Part shown: positions 53,985-63,233 of the stretch, piece after piece
Layout: every line of letters starts with the position of its first letter
How positions within the stretch are numbered: position 1 is the first letter of the stretch
Source of the DNA: Bradyrhizobium lablabi
Lineage (GTDB): Bacteria; Pseudomonadota; Alphaproteobacteria; Rhizobiales; Xanthobacteraceae
Assembly: GCF_001440475.1 (NCBI RefSeq)
Contig: NZ_LLYB01000055.1
Location: 23,188-87,187 of the forward strand
Direction of reading: 5' to 3'
DNA: 64,000 nt
Notes under the pieces: generated by a model
Databases searched by the model: none
Seen by the model: only the letters and a program-made list of their open reading frames with translations
Told to the model about the DNA's origin: nothing
Made by a program: the position numbers and the translations under genes

Positions 53985-54183
53985 CACGCTCAAGACGCAT
54001 TCTCCCCAGTCGAGATCAGGCCGTGCAACCTGCACGATCTCGTCGATCAAGATGGCACGCCTGAGACGAGGCAGCCACCGGTCGATGCGTCATATCGGAA
54101 AAACGCTGCGGCGGTGAGGCCGTCGAGCAAATTTGAACAGTTGCCGCCGGTCCGGAGACAGGGAGCATGCCGAACCCTGATGA

Positions 54184-54599
54184 TTACCGGTTCTTGGGGA
54201 GATCGCCCTTGCGCTTGCAAAGCAGGTAGGGCTTGCCGTCGATCCTGAGCGTGTGCTTTGGCCCCGGCGAAAGCTGATCGTCACTTTCCGCCCGTTCGCG
54301 CCCTTGTTGTAGTCGTCCCAGAATTCGAAACAGGTCGTCGACAGGACCATTCCGTCGTCGGCTGGCGCCTTGCGGTCGACCCGGCAATGATTTTCATATT
54401 GATCGACGAGCGGCGCCGGCTTGTCCTTGATGACGTTGTCGAGGTCGATGAAGGTCTTGCTGTCAGGCCCATCCTTGTCGCGGCAATCTTTCCGGCTCGT
54501 TGCCCAGAGCCCATCAAACGTCGGTGCGGCGCGCGAGGCCGTTTGCGCGGCGAGAACGGCGAAGACGGTCGCGAGCGTGATGATAACGACTTTCCGCAT
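54184..54599 (-). pseudogene. Frameshifted small exported-protein gene
   Basis: The frame from the ATG at 54599 encodes a signal peptide (MRKVVIITLATVFAVLAAQTASRA) followed by FDGLWATSRKDCRDKDGPDS, VDRKAPADDGMVLSTTCFEF and GRKVTISF. It then runs into unrelated sequence. A second frame from about 54260 to the stop at 54184 reads PKHTLRIDGKPYLLCKRKGD, a natural continuation. One missing G in the run of four G (54262-54265 as C on the plus strand) restores a single frame of about 139 residues. It may be a real loss-of-function or a sequencing error. The family is unknown. Confidence 0.65.
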
Positions 54600-54676
54600 G
54601 ACCGGTCTCGCATGTCGGTGCGTCATGGGCGGCATCCGAGATCATCCCGGGCGCCGCCACACGACAAGCCAAGGCT

Positions 54677-55561
54677 CTATTTCACCGACACGAACGGCAC
54701 GGCCGAGCCCGGCACCATCGTCGTCGGCAGCACGCCGTTCCAGCGTTCGGCCTGCACCAGCGTAACCAGGTTGGGGTTGGTGCCGAGCGCCTTGGCGCGG
54801 GCTTCGATGGCGGCGGCTTCGGCCTCGCCAGTGATCCTGATATTGGTCGCCCGCGCTTCGCCGTTCAGCCGGAGCGCATCGGCCGCGGCCTGCGCCTCGG
54901 CGCGGACGGCATTGGCCTTGGCGGTCGCCTGCGTCACGGTGATCTGCGCCTGCACCTTTTCGCGCTCGGCGTTCTGCTGCAGCTTCTGCACCTCGACCTC
55001 GGCCAGCATGCGCTGCTCGATCGAGTGCAGATAGTTTGCACTGAATTCGATATTTTCGAGCTGGACGCTCTCGATCATGATCATCGGGTCGTCTTTCAGC
55101 GACGCTGTGATGGCGTCCTTGATCGCCGAGTTCAGCGCGCCGCGCTCCTGGATCGCCTTCACGGCCGTGTAGCGGCCGAACACGATCTTGACCTGCTGGT
55201 TCACGGCCGGGCTGACGACCTGTTTGACCGCGGTGTCGAGGCCGCCGAACTTGGCATAGAGATCGGCCACCTTGTCCGGCGAGGCGCGCAGGGTGACGCT
55301 GATTTTGAGGTCGGCGGGCTGCTGGTCGTAGGAGTAGGAGTTCATCTTGTCCCAGGCATAGGTGAAGGTCTTGACGCTGACCTTCTCGACGCTGTCCATC
55401 AGGGGGACCTTGAAGCCGAGGCCCGGCTGCGCGGTGCCGATGACCGCGCCGTAGCGCAACCTCACGCCGCGCTCGGTCTGATCGACGGTGTACCAGCTCC
55501 CCGCGGCGATGATGGCAATGATGACGACGGCGACGATGGCGCCGATGATTCCCCTGGGCAT
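54677..55561 (-). CDS. SPFH/prohibitin family membrane protein
   Basis: A 294-residue protein with one N-terminal transmembrane segment (MPRGIIGAIVAVVIIAIIAAGSWYTV) and a band-7/SPFH domain (TERGVRLRYGAVIGTAQPGLGFKVPLMDSVEKVSVKTFTYAWD). A coiled coil rich in Ala, Glu and Lys follows (about 200-260). It resembles prohibitins, which form membrane rings and act on protease or quality-control complexes. No FtsH partner lies next to it. Confidence 0.87.
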   Translation of the reverse strand: MPRGIIGAIVAVVIIAIIAAGSWYTVDQTERGVRLRYGAVIGTAQPGLGFKVPLMDSVEKVSVKTFTYAWDKMNSYSYDQQPADLKISVTLRASPDKVADLYAKFGGLDTAVKQVVSPAVNQQVKIVFGRYTAVKAIQERGALNSAIKDAITASLKDDPMIMIESVQLENIEFSANYLHSIEQRMLAEVEVQKLQQNAEREKVQAQITVTQATAKANAVRAEAQAAADALRLNGEARATNIRITGEAEAAAIEARAKALGTNPNLVTLVQAERWNGVLPTTMVPGSAVPFVSVK

Positions 55562-55695
55562 TTCGGTCTCTCCAGACGTGGGTGATGCGAATCCATGCCC
55601 GGCATTGATCGAGGCTCACTTGCCGAATGGATGTGACAGGCGTCACTTGGTCGGCCGCTGCTGGCGAATGGTTCAGGCTGTCAGCGCCGAATTCC

Positions 55696-56433
55696 TTACG
55701 AAAATGCGGTCCACAGCAGGGTGAGGCCGGCGGCGAGCATGATGCCATCCATCAAAAGCCGGAAGACGTCGGGCTGAAGGTGCAGCACGAAGCGTTTGGC
55801 GATGAAAGCGCCGAACATGAGCGAGGAGCCGGCGATCAGGCCCTTCAGCGCGACATCAGGCGTCAACGCGCCGAAGCGTTCGAACGTGACTGACTTGCTC
55901 AAGTAGAGGCCGAGCGAGCTTGCGGCTTCGGTGGCGAGGAAGGCGCCCTTGGTCAGCCCGTAAAACAGAAACAACGGCACGCTGAGCGGGCCGGTCGATG
56001 CCACGATGCCGGTGAGATAGCCGATGACAGCGCCACCGACCGCAAGGTGCCAGATGCGTGCTTTAAGCTGATGGCGGGCGAGCCAGTGCCGCACCGGCAC
56101 CATCGCGATGAGAAACACCCCGATCGTGATATCGACGGCGTGCGAGGGCAGCAGGAGCAAGGTTCGCGCACCAAGCGCGGCGGCCGGAATCCCCGTAACC
56201 GAATAGGCAAGACAGGCGCGCCAGTCGACCTCGCGCCACCAGGCGAGGATGCGCGACAGGTTCGCCATCACGGCGGCTACCGCCATGATCGGAACCGCTT
56301 CCTTCGGCCCGTATTGAAAGACCAATACCGGCATCAGCATGATCGACGAGCCGGTGCCGACGATCCCCGAAATGGTGCCGGCGAGCAGGCCGACAATAAG
56401 GACAAAAAGGAAGCCCAAGTCGCTGTCTTTCAC
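55696..56433 (-). CDS. TauE/SafE family sulfite exporter-like permease (TSUP)
   Basis: A 245-residue membrane protein with seven or eight helices. The first TSUP repeat starts LVGLLAGTISGIVGTGSSIMLMPVLVFQYG and the second IGYLTGIVASTGPLSVPLFLFYGLTKGAFLATEAA. The family moves sulfite, sulfoacetate or related organosulfur anions. The substrate here is unknown. Confidence 0.87.
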   Translation of the reverse strand: MKDSDLGFLFVLIVGLLAGTISGIVGTGSSIMLMPVLVFQYGPKEAVPIMAVAAVMANLSRILAWWREVDWRACLAYSVTGIPAAALGARTLLLLPSHAVDITIGVFLIAMVPVRHWLARHQLKARIWHLAVGGAVIGYLTGIVASTGPLSVPLFLFYGLTKGAFLATEAASSLGLYLSKSVTFERFGALTPDVALKGLIAGSSLMFGAFIAKRFVLHLQPDVFRLLMDGIMLAAGLTLLWTAFS

Positions 56434-56510
56434 GTTTCTCTGCTGCTGACATCATGGTGGCAGCAGGCTCAGGTTACGACGTCCAGACGCTTTAGGGAAA
56501 GGACCCGATC

Positions 56511-56879
56511 GTGCCAATCAAGGGAAGCTGCCATTGCGGCCAGACGCAATTCGAGGTGAGCGAGCCGCCGGCGGAAGTGACGCGCTGCACCTGTTCGCTG
56601 TGTTCCAAGCGCGGCGCGTTGTGGGCCTACTACACCCCGGCTCAGTTCCGCCTGACTTCGCCGCCAGAAAATGTCGCGACCTATCTTTGGGGCAGCCGCA
56701 CCGTCAAACATCATTTCTGCGCCGGTTGCGGCTGCGGCACCTATTCGGAATCACCTGACTGGTCGACCGGCAAGCCGGACTTCGACAACCCCAAGGTCGG
56801 CGTCAATTCGCGCCTGTTCGACGATTTCGATCTGGACGCTGTAACGGTGACGGTGATCGACGGCAAAAATCTCTGGTGA
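56511..56879 (+). CDS. GFA (glutathione-dependent formaldehyde-activating) family protein
   Basis: A 122-residue zinc protein. Cys ligands are visible as GSCHCG (Cys7, Cys9), RCTCSLC (Cys26, Cys28, Cys31) and FCAGCGCGTYS (two more). The Mss4-like fold of Gfa binds two zinc ions; Gfa catalyses or assists addition of glutathione to formaldehyde. The start is a GTG with AAAGGA upstream. The rest of the formaldehyde pathway is not in the window. Confidence 0.85.
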   Translation: MPIKGSCHCGQTQFEVSEPPAEVTRCTCSLCSKRGALWAYYTPAQFRLTSPPENVATYLWGSRTVKHHFCAGCGCGTYSESPDWSTGKPDFDNPKVGVNSRLFDDFDLDAVTVTVIDGKNLW

Positions 56880-56900
56880 AAGCGGCAGCAGCCGGTTGTG

Positions 56901-57638
56901 CTAGGCGGCGTAGAGCTCAACCGGTGCGTCGAACCCCTTGAGCTGGAAGGCCTTCGAAGAACAGTCCTTCAAATCCGGTTGGGCGCGGTCAAACACGGCC
57001 TTCGTCACCAGGATCTGGTCGGCTTCGGCGACCGACTGGGCCCGGGAGGCGGTGTTGACGACGGTGCCGATCGCCGTCAGGTCGCGATGCGAGCGACCGA
57101 ATTCGCCAAAACTGAGTTCGCCCGTGTGGATGCCGATGCCGATTCCGAGATCGCTGGAGGAGAGACCGTGCGCCTGGACAAGGCTCTCGCGCCGATCGCG
57201 CCAGTTGGCCTGGATTTCGCGCGCGGCAAGCACGGCGTTCCTGGCATGCTGCTCGCGCTTCAAGGGAAAGTTGAAGACCGCCATCACGGCGTCGCCGATG
57301 GTTTTGTTGAGGAGTCCCTCGTGCTGCCAGATCGCGTTGGCGCATTCATCGTAGAATGCGTCGAGCAGCCCGGAAACCGCGTCGGCCGATTGCGACTGCG
57401 ACAGGCTGGTGTAGCCGCGCAGGTCGGCAAACATGATGGTCGCGTCGATGGTGATCTTGCGGGCCCGCATCACCTTCGTGAACATAAGCTCGCAGATGGT
57501 GCAGGTATTGGGATTCATCCGGCTCGGACGAATGCCGAACGCACGAAAAGGCGCCGAGGCCACGCCGCGAAGCGGCACCGGCACATGCATCTGCTCCCAG
57601 CATCCCTTGCAGATGAGCGATTGTTGCAGCGCTGCCAT
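56901..57638 (-). CDS. Class III cyclase with N-terminal double CxxC motif
   Basis: A 245-residue cytosolic protein. The N-terminal 50 residues contain two CxxC pairs (Cys10/Cys13 in CKGCW, Cys46/Cys49 in CTICEL), like a small zinc ribbon or redox clamp. The cyclase domain follows: TIMFADLRGYTSLS (first Asp), EGLLNKTIGDAVMAVFN (second Asp) and HRDLTAIGTVVNTASRAQ. This would place nucleotide synthesis under control of metal or redox state, which is inference. The ATG at 57638 has GAGGTTGAAA upstream. Confidence 0.8.
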   Translation of the reverse strand: MAALQQSLICKGCWEQMHVPVPLRGVASAPFRAFGIRPSRMNPNTCTICELMFTKVMRARKITIDATIMFADLRGYTSLSQSQSADAVSGLLDAFYDECANAIWQHEGLLNKTIGDAVMAVFNFPLKREQHARNAVLAAREIQANWRDRRESLVQAHGLSSSDLGIGIGIHTGELSFGEFGRSHRDLTAIGTVVNTASRAQSVAEADQILVTKAVFDRAQPDLKDCSSKAFQLKGFDAPVELYAA

Positions 57639-57794
57639 TTTCAACCTCGATCCACGAGCGCGGCAGAGTATGGCGATCCTATAACCGGCGGCAGGTGCGA
57701 GCAAGACAGCATCGCCGCAGCGCACACCTGCCGGCTGGCGGCGAAAGGCAAAGCTGCTAGGATCGCGTCAAAACAAGCAGAACGGAGGATCGCT

Positions 57795-58241
57795 ATGGAC
57801 GCCGTGATGAAGGGCGCGCAGACCGCAGATACGCATTCCCATCTGGTCCGCCCCGACAGCATGGAATGGCAGAAGACCCGTTTCCCCGGTTGCGAGGCCA
57901 AGACGCTGCTGTTCGATCGCAAGACCGGCCTGATGACGGCGCTGATGCGGTTCGCGCCGGGTGCGGTGCTGCCCGACCACGAGCACGTCAACATCGAGCA
58001 GACCTACGTGCTCGAGGGTTCGCTCGTCGACAAGGAGGGGCCGGCGCAGGGCATCGAATGCAAGGCCGGCGAATTCATCTGGCGCGAGGAGGGCAGCCGT
58101 CACGTCGCCTGGTGCCCGCAAGGCGGGTTGATGCTCGCGATCTTCCAGGTGCCGAACAAATTCTTCGAAGCCGACGGCCGCGTCATCGATGCCGCGGGCG
58201 AAGACTGGGATGCCGCGTGGGGTCACACGCGCAAGGGCTGA
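57795..58241 (+). CDS. Cupin-domain protein
   Basis: A 148-residue single cupin. Motif 1 is MRFAPGAVLPDHEHVNIEQTYVLEGSL, giving two His and a Gln/Glu position; motif 2 is CKAGEFIWREEGSRHVAWCP with the last His. It resembles ChrR-type and acetylacetone-cleaving-type cupins. Function is unknown. GGAGGAT precedes the ATG at 57795. Confidence 0.8.
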   Translation: MDAVMKGAQTADTHSHLVRPDSMEWQKTRFPGCEAKTLLFDRKTGLMTALMRFAPGAVLPDHEHVNIEQTYVLEGSLVDKEGPAQGIECKAGEFIWREEGSRHVAWCPQGGLMLAIFQVPNKFFEADGRVIDAAGEDWDAAWGHTRKG

Positions 58242-58256
58242 TCCGCCGGGCGTGGA

Positions 58257-59228
58257 TCATTGTCTCGGAATCGCCGCGGTATCGATAACCCGCTTCCAGC
58301 GGGATATCTCTGATGCGACCATGCTGCGCATATCCTCCGGCGACCCGCTGCGCATCTCGTTGCCCATCGCCTGGAGCTTGTCCTTGATGTCAGGCATCTC
58401 GAGCACGGCGCGTAATTCGCGATTGAGTTTCTCGACGACGGGTTGAGGCACGTTCTTGGCTGTAGCGATACCGAGCCAGGACTGAACCGCGTAACCGGGG
58501 ACCGTTGCGGCGATCGGCGGCACGGCGGGAATGGAAAACCATGGCTTTTCGTTGGTCACGCCGAGGCCTCGTATCGTTCCGGCGGCAAGCTGCGGGGCCG
58601 TGATCGTCAGCGTGTCGATCAGGATGTCGATCTGACCGCCGAGAAGATCGTTGATGGGACCGCCGCCGCCCTTGTAGGGCACGTGGATCATCTTGATGCC
58701 GGCCATCGACGACAGCAATTCGCCGACCAGATGTTGCGTCGACCCGACGCCGACCGAACTGTAGGTCAGCGTGTCCGGTTTCGCCTTCGCCTCCGTAATC
58801 AGATCCGCAAGCGTCTGAAACCGGTGGCTTGATTTGACGGCGACGACGAAGGGAAAGAACACCACCGTCGAGATCATCTGGAAATCCTCGACCGGCTCGA
58901 ACGGCAGCGTCTTGTACATCGCCGCCGAGACCGCGTGGCCGCCCGTCAGCATGATGAGCGTATAGCCGTCCGGTGCGGCTTTGGCGGTGCGGTCGGATGC
59001 AATGTTGCCGCCGGCGCCCGGGCGGGCTTCAACGATGACGGGTTTGCCGAGCCGCCGGGACAGGCCGTCGGCGACAATACGGGCGATCGCATCCGCGTTG
59101 CCGCCGGCGCCGAAGCCATGGGTCAGCGTGATCGGCCGGGACGGGTAATCGTCATCGGCGGCTGCGCTAAAGTTAACGAGCACACAGAAGAGTGCAGTTA
59201 TTGCTGCGATCGCTCTCGGAATTCCCAC
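58257..59228 (-). CDS. Bug family (TTT-type) substrate-binding protein
   Basis: A 323-residue exported protein of the Bordetella uptake gene family. The signal peptide (VGIPRAIAAITALFCVLVNFSAAA) is followed by DDYPSRPITLTHGFGAGGNADAIARIVADGLSRRLGKPVIVEARPGAGGNIA and VPYKGGGGPINDLLGGQID, the Bug hallmarks. Bug receptors bind carboxylates for TctAB-type transporters, which are absent here, so it is an orphan receptor. I propose the GTG at 59228 because GGGGGAA lies 6 nt upstream. Confidence 0.85.
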   Translation of the reverse strand: MGIPRAIAAITALFCVLVNFSAAADDDYPSRPITLTHGFGAGGNADAIARIVADGLSRRLGKPVIVEARPGAGGNIASDRTAKAAPDGYTLIMLTGGHAVSAAMYKTLPFEPVEDFQMISTVVFFPFVVAVKSSHRFQTLADLITEAKAKPDTLTYSSVGVGSTQHLVGELLSSMAGIKMIHVPYKGGGGPINDLLGGQIDILIDTLTITAPQLAAGTIRGLGVTNEKPWFSIPAVPPIAATVPGYAVQSWLGIATAKNVPQPVVEKLNRELRAVLEMPDIKDKLQAMGNEMRSGSPEDMRSMVASEISRWKRVIDTAAIPRQ

Positions 59229-59342
59229 GCGCGTTCCCCCGTCTCTTTTTTTGATTCTTTTCGAAGCTTGCGGAAAGCATAACAAGTCCGGCCTGCTTGT
59301 GCGAACAAACGGCCCGTCGCGCCTTGCGCGGATGCCGCAGCT

Positions 59343-60113
59343 CTATCCGAGCACGATCCACGCCGGCGCATGGTCGCTGGCGCCTTCCTCGCCGCGCATC
59401 TTGCGGTCGACGCCTGCCTTGATCAGTCGCGGTGCAATGGCGGGGCTGAGCAGGAGGTGATCGAGCCGCAATCCGGCGTCGCGCGGCCAGCGGTTGCGCT
59501 TGTAGTCCCAGAACGTGAACATCGGCTTGGACGGGTGCAGCGTCCGGATCGCGTCCGTCCAGCCCTGGTCCACCAGCGCCTTGAACGCCGCGCGGCTCTT
59601 GGGCTGGATCAGCGCGTCCTTGTCCCAGGACTTCGTCGGATAGATATCTGATGCGGTCGGCGCCACGTTGTAGTCGCCGGCCAGCACCGCGGGGATATCC
59701 TGCTTGAGCAGTTTTGCGGCATGCGACCGCAGCCGCTTGAACCAGTCGAGCTTGTAGTCGAATTTCGGCCCCGGCTGCGGATTGCCGTTCGGCAGGTAGA
59801 TGCTGGTGACAAGGATGCCGTTGACTGCGGCCTCGATGTAGCGCGCCTCGTCATCATTGCGATCGCCGGGCAGGGCGGTGCGCGTCAGTACAGGCTCAGC
59901 ATTCCGCGCCAGAATGGCAACGCCGTTCCAGGTCTTCTGTCCACGCCACACCGCGCCATAGCCGGCCTTCTCGATCGCTTGAATAGGGAACTCGGCATCG
60001 GTCGATTTCAGTTCCTGCAAGGCGACGACGTCGGGTTTTGCTGCGCGCAGCCAGCGCAACAGGTTCGGCAAGCGGCGGTTGACATTATTGATGTTGAAGG
60101 TCGCGATCTTCAT
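59343..60113 (-). CDS. xthA: Exodeoxyribonuclease III
   Basis: A 256-residue ExoIII/APE1-type nuclease. Catalytic segments are MKIATFNINNVNRRL (Asn), VALQELKSTDAEFP (metal Glu), LAGDYNVAPTASDIYP (Asp and Asn), LRLDHLLLSP (Asp) and SDHAPAWIVL (Asp-His). It cuts abasic sites and removes 3' blocks in base excision repair. Confidence 0.92.
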   Translation of the reverse strand: MKIATFNINNVNRRLPNLLRWLRAAKPDVVALQELKSTDAEFPIQAIEKAGYGAVWRGQKTWNGVAILARNAEPVLTRTALPGDRNDDEARYIEAAVNGILVTSIYLPNGNPQPGPKFDYKLDWFKRLRSHAAKLLKQDIPAVLAGDYNVAPTASDIYPTKSWDKDALIQPKSRAAFKALVDQGWTDAIRTLHPSKPMFTFWDYKRNRWPRDAGLRLDHLLLSPAIAPRLIKAGVDRKMRGEEGASDHAPAWIVLG

Positions 60114-60172
60114 GTAGAGCTAGCTGGCATCACCGTGCTTCGCCTGACGCTTCGCTGATATTTGGAGATTCC

Positions 60173-60394
60173 ATGTCGAAACTACGCTTCGCCATTCTCG
60201 CGCTCGCCATCGGATGCTCCGGGTCCGCAGTTGCTCAAACAGGCGACGGGCGTGGTGCGTGCAAGGCGGACTATGACAAATATTGCGCCGGTACGCAGCC
60301 CGGCGGCGGCCGTGTCGTTGCATGCCTGAACAAGCAGCTTCCCCAACTCAGCGACGCCTGCAAGAAAGTGCTGGCTAGCCGGAGGAAACAGTAG
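60173..60394 (+). CDS. Small exported Cys-rich repeat protein
   Basis: A 73-residue protein with a signal peptide (MSKLRFAILALAIGCSGSAVA) and one copy of the Cys-rich Golgi/FGFR-type repeat: Cys30, Cys38, Cys51 and Cys63 in the pattern ACKADYDKYCAG ... VVACLNKQLPQLSDACKKVL. Such single-repeat exported proteins are common in Rhizobiales, without known function. It is divergent from xthA. Confidence 0.75.
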   Translation: MSKLRFAILALAIGCSGSAVAQTGDGRGACKADYDKYCAGTQPGGGRVVACLNKQLPQLSDACKKVLASRRKQ

Positions 60395-60444
60395 GACAGG
60401 GCACCACGCCGCGAAGCAACACGAAGCAACACAGAGAACAATAA

Positions 60445-61683
60445 CTACGCGGAAGCGGCCGGCGGCTCCGCGGGAGGCGGAGCAGGGGACTCTGCAGTGG
60501 CATTGCCGCCCTTGTAGATCCGCGCGTAGCGCTTGCCGAGGCTGGTCAGCACTTCGTAACCGATGGTGCCGAAATGGTGGGCGAGTTCGTCGACCGTGAT
60601 GCCTTCGCCGATCAGTGTCACCATATGGCCGCGTCGCACCGCGTTCTTGTCGAGATCGGTGATGTCGACCGCCGTCAGGTCCATCGAAATCCGCCCCGCG
60701 ATCGGGCAGCGCCTGCCGGCGACCACCACCTCGGCGCCGCGGGTGCCATCATTGGAGCTGGCCGCGCGGAAGTAACCGTCGGCATAGCCCGCGGCGACGA
60801 TCGCTATCCGGGTCGGACGCCGCGCCGTCCAGGTGCCGCCATAGCCGACGGTATCGCCGCGCTCGATGTTGCGGATCTGCACGATGCGGGCCTTCAACTC
60901 GACGACCGGCTGCATCGGGTTGTCGGCCTCGGGCGTCGGATTGATGCCATAGAGCGCACAGCCCGGCCGCACGATGTCGAACTGGAACTGGGCGCCGAGA
61001 AAGATGCCGGACGAATTCGCCAGCGACGCCGGGACGCCCGAGAACAGGCTCGCGATCTCGCGGAAGGCCGTGAGCTGCCTGGCATTGGCGGGATTGTTGA
61101 GCAGTTCCGCCGAGGCGAGGTGGCTCATCACGAGCGTGATGCCGTGATCCCCGGCATTGATGCGCGGGATGATGCCCTGCGCCTCGGTCACGGTCATGCC
61201 GAGCCGGTTCATGCCGGTATCGATATGGATGGCGGCGCCGCCCGACCAGCCGGAGCGGCGGCAGAACACGTCCCATTCGGCGAGCTCGTTGAGGTCGCCG
61301 ATCACAGGTTTGCAGTCGATCCTGGCGTAAGCATCGCCGGTGTTCTGGAAGAAGCCGCCGAGCACGTAGATCGCAGCCGTGGTCGGCACCGCGGCGCGGA
61401 CCGCGCGGGCCTCATCGAGCGTGGCGACGAAAAACGTCTTGCAGCCGGCGTTGGAGAGGGCGCGCGCGACCTGCTCGGCGCCGCAGCCATAGCCGTCCGC
61501 CTTGACGACACCGGCGCATTCGGCCGGTACCGCGGTCTTCTCGAGCTTGCGCCAATTGGCGACGATGGCGTCGAGGTCGACCGTCAGCACGCCGGTTGCG
61601 GTGGCAAGCACGGCAGCCTGGTTCGCCTCGGGCGAGAGCAGGGTGCCCTGCGGAATGGATTTGGGATCAGGAGCGACGTTCAT
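60445..61683 (-). CDS. alr: Alanine racemase
   Basis: A 412-residue fold-type III PLP enzyme. The PLP-Lys is in GVVKADGYGCGAEQVARAL, and the second catalytic base Tyr is in RGDTVGYGGTW. The barrel has NSSGIFL and MNRLGMT, and the C-terminal beta domain includes GRRCPIAGRISMDLTAVDITD. It makes D-alanine for peptidoglycan. dnaB lies 44 bp upstream on the same strand, a conserved linkage. Confidence 0.93.
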   Translation of the reverse strand: MNVAPDPKSIPQGTLLSPEANQAAVLATATGVLTVDLDAIVANWRKLEKTAVPAECAGVVKADGYGCGAEQVARALSNAGCKTFFVATLDEARAVRAAVPTTAAIYVLGGFFQNTGDAYARIDCKPVIGDLNELAEWDVFCRRSGWSGGAAIHIDTGMNRLGMTVTEAQGIIPRINAGDHGITLVMSHLASAELLNNPANARQLTAFREIASLFSGVPASLANSSGIFLGAQFQFDIVRPGCALYGINPTPEADNPMQPVVELKARIVQIRNIERGDTVGYGGTWTARRPTRIAIVAAGYADGYFRAASSNDGTRGAEVVVAGRRCPIAGRISMDLTAVDITDLDKNAVRRGHMVTLIGEGITVDELAHHFGTIGYEVLTSLGKRYARIYKGGNATAESPAPPPAEPPAASA

Positions 61684-61727
61684 GCCACGATTTTACGCGG
61701 CGGAACGCTGCGGTTCAACTGCGGCGC

Positions 61728-63233
61728 TCAGTGCTCATAGCTGCGGTCGGGCAGATTGCCGTCATGCGCAAGGTCACTGAACCGGGTGAACTGGCCTTCG
61801 AATTGCACGTCCACCGTTCCGGTCGGGCCGTGACGCTGCTTGGCGATGATGATTTCGGCCTTGCCGTGCACCAGGGACATGTCGAGCTGCCACTTCTCGT
61901 ATTCGGGGGTACCGATGCGCGGCTCCTTGTTCTGGAGGTAATATTCCTCGCGATACACAAAGATCACGACGTCGGCGTCCTGTTCGATCGAACCGGATTC
62001 ACGCAGGTCGGACAGTTGCGGGCGCTTGTCGTCACGGTTTTCGACCTGACGCGAAAGCTGCGACAGTGCGATGATGGGAACGTTGAGCTCCTTGGCGAGT
62101 GCCTTCAGGCCGGTGGTGATTTCCGTCACTTCCTGCACGCGATTGTCGGACTTCTTGCCCGAGCCCTGCAGCAGCTGGATGTAGTCGATCACGATCAGGT
62201 CGAGGCCCTTCTGCCGCTTCAGCCGCCGCGCCCGTGCGGTAAGCGCAGAGATCGAAAGGCCGCCGGTTTCGTCGACATAGAGCGGCAGCGACTGCAATTC
62301 GATCGAGTAATCGCGGATCTTCTCGAAGTCGGCCTCGCTGATGCCGCCGCGGCGGATCATGCTGGAGGAAATGCTGGTCTGTTCGGCCAGAATACGGGTG
62401 GCGAGCTGCTCGCCGGACATTTCGCAGGAGAAGAAGCCGACGATACCGCCATTGACGGTCTTCATCGTGCCGTCGGCCTGCACCTCGGCGCGATGCGCGC
62501 TGGCGATGTTGTAGGCGATATTGGTGGCGAGCGACGTCTTGCCCATGCCGGGGCGGCCGGCGAGGATGATCAAGTCGGACGCCTGCAGGCCGCCCATCTT
62601 GGTGTCGAGGTCGCGCAGGCCGGTGGCAACGCCCGACAGGCTTCCGTCGCGCTGGAAGGCCTTGGCCGCCATGTCGACGGCGGTGGTCAGCGCCTGCGCA
62701 AAGCGCTGGAAGCCGCCGTCATAGCGGCCGGACTCGGCGAGTTCGTAAAGCTGGCGCTCGGCGTCCTCGATCTGCGCGCGCGGGGCAAAATCCACCGGCG
62801 CGTCGAAGGCTACATTGACCATGTCCTCGCCGATCCGGATCAGGTCGCGGCGCAGCGACATGTCGTAAACCGTTCGGCCGTAATCCTGCGCGTTGATGAT
62901 CGTGGTGGCTTCCGCCGCCAGCCGCGCGAGGTATTGGCCAACCGTCATGCCGCCGATATCGGTGTCGGCCGGAAGGAAGGTTTTCAACGTCACGGGCGTT
63001 GCGACCTTGCCCATCCGGATCAGGCTGCCGGCGGTCTCGAAAATGGTCTGGTGGATCGGCTCGAAGAAGTGCTTCGGCTCGAGAAAGTCGGAAACCCGGT
63101 AGAACGCGTCGTTGTTGACCAGGATCGCGCCCAGGAGGCTCTGCTCCGCCTCGATGTTGTGCGGCGCGCTCCGGAAGGCGGGAGTTCCCGCGTCGGGAGC
63201 AAGCTTGAGAACGTTCGAATCAGTCAGAGCCAT
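61728..63233 (-). CDS. dnaB: Replicative DNA helicase
   Basis: A 501-residue DnaB. The N-terminal collar domain begins after a short tail (PHNIEAEQSLLGAILVNNDAFYRV). The RecA-like motor has Walker A LAGRPGMGKTSLATNIAYN, Walker B LIVIDYIQLLQGSG and an arginine-finger region ALSQLSRQVENRDDKRPQLSDLRESG. There is no intein. It unwinds DNA at the replication fork as a hexamer. Confidence 0.95.
   Translation of the reverse strand: MALTDSNVLKLAPDAGTPAFRSAPHNIEAEQSLLGAILVNNDAFYRVSDFLEPKHFFEPIHQTIFETAGSLIRMGKVATPVTLKTFLPADTDIGGMTVGQYLARLAAEATTIINAQDYGRTVYDMSLRRDLIRIGEDMVNVAFDAPVDFAPRAQIEDAERQLYELAESGRYDGGFQRFAQALTTAVDMAAKAFQRDGSLSGVATGLRDLDTKMGGLQASDLIILAGRPGMGKTSLATNIAYNIASAHRAEVQADGTMKTVNGGIVGFFSCEMSGEQLATRILAEQTSISSSMIRRGGISEADFEKIRDYSIELQSLPLYVDETGGLSISALTARARRLKRQKGLDLIVIDYIQLLQGSGKKSDNRVQEVTEITTGLKALAKELNVPIIALSQLSRQVENRDDKRPQLSDLRESGSIEQDADVVIFVYREEYYLQNKEPRIGTPEYEKWQLDMSLVHGKAEIIIAKQRHGPTGTVDVQFEGQFTRFSDLAHDGNLPDRSYEH

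Noticed and set aside
54677-55561. Functional link between the SPFH protein and the Ro60 locus.
   Set aside because: They are almost 40 kb apart, with no shared regulatory sequence seen.
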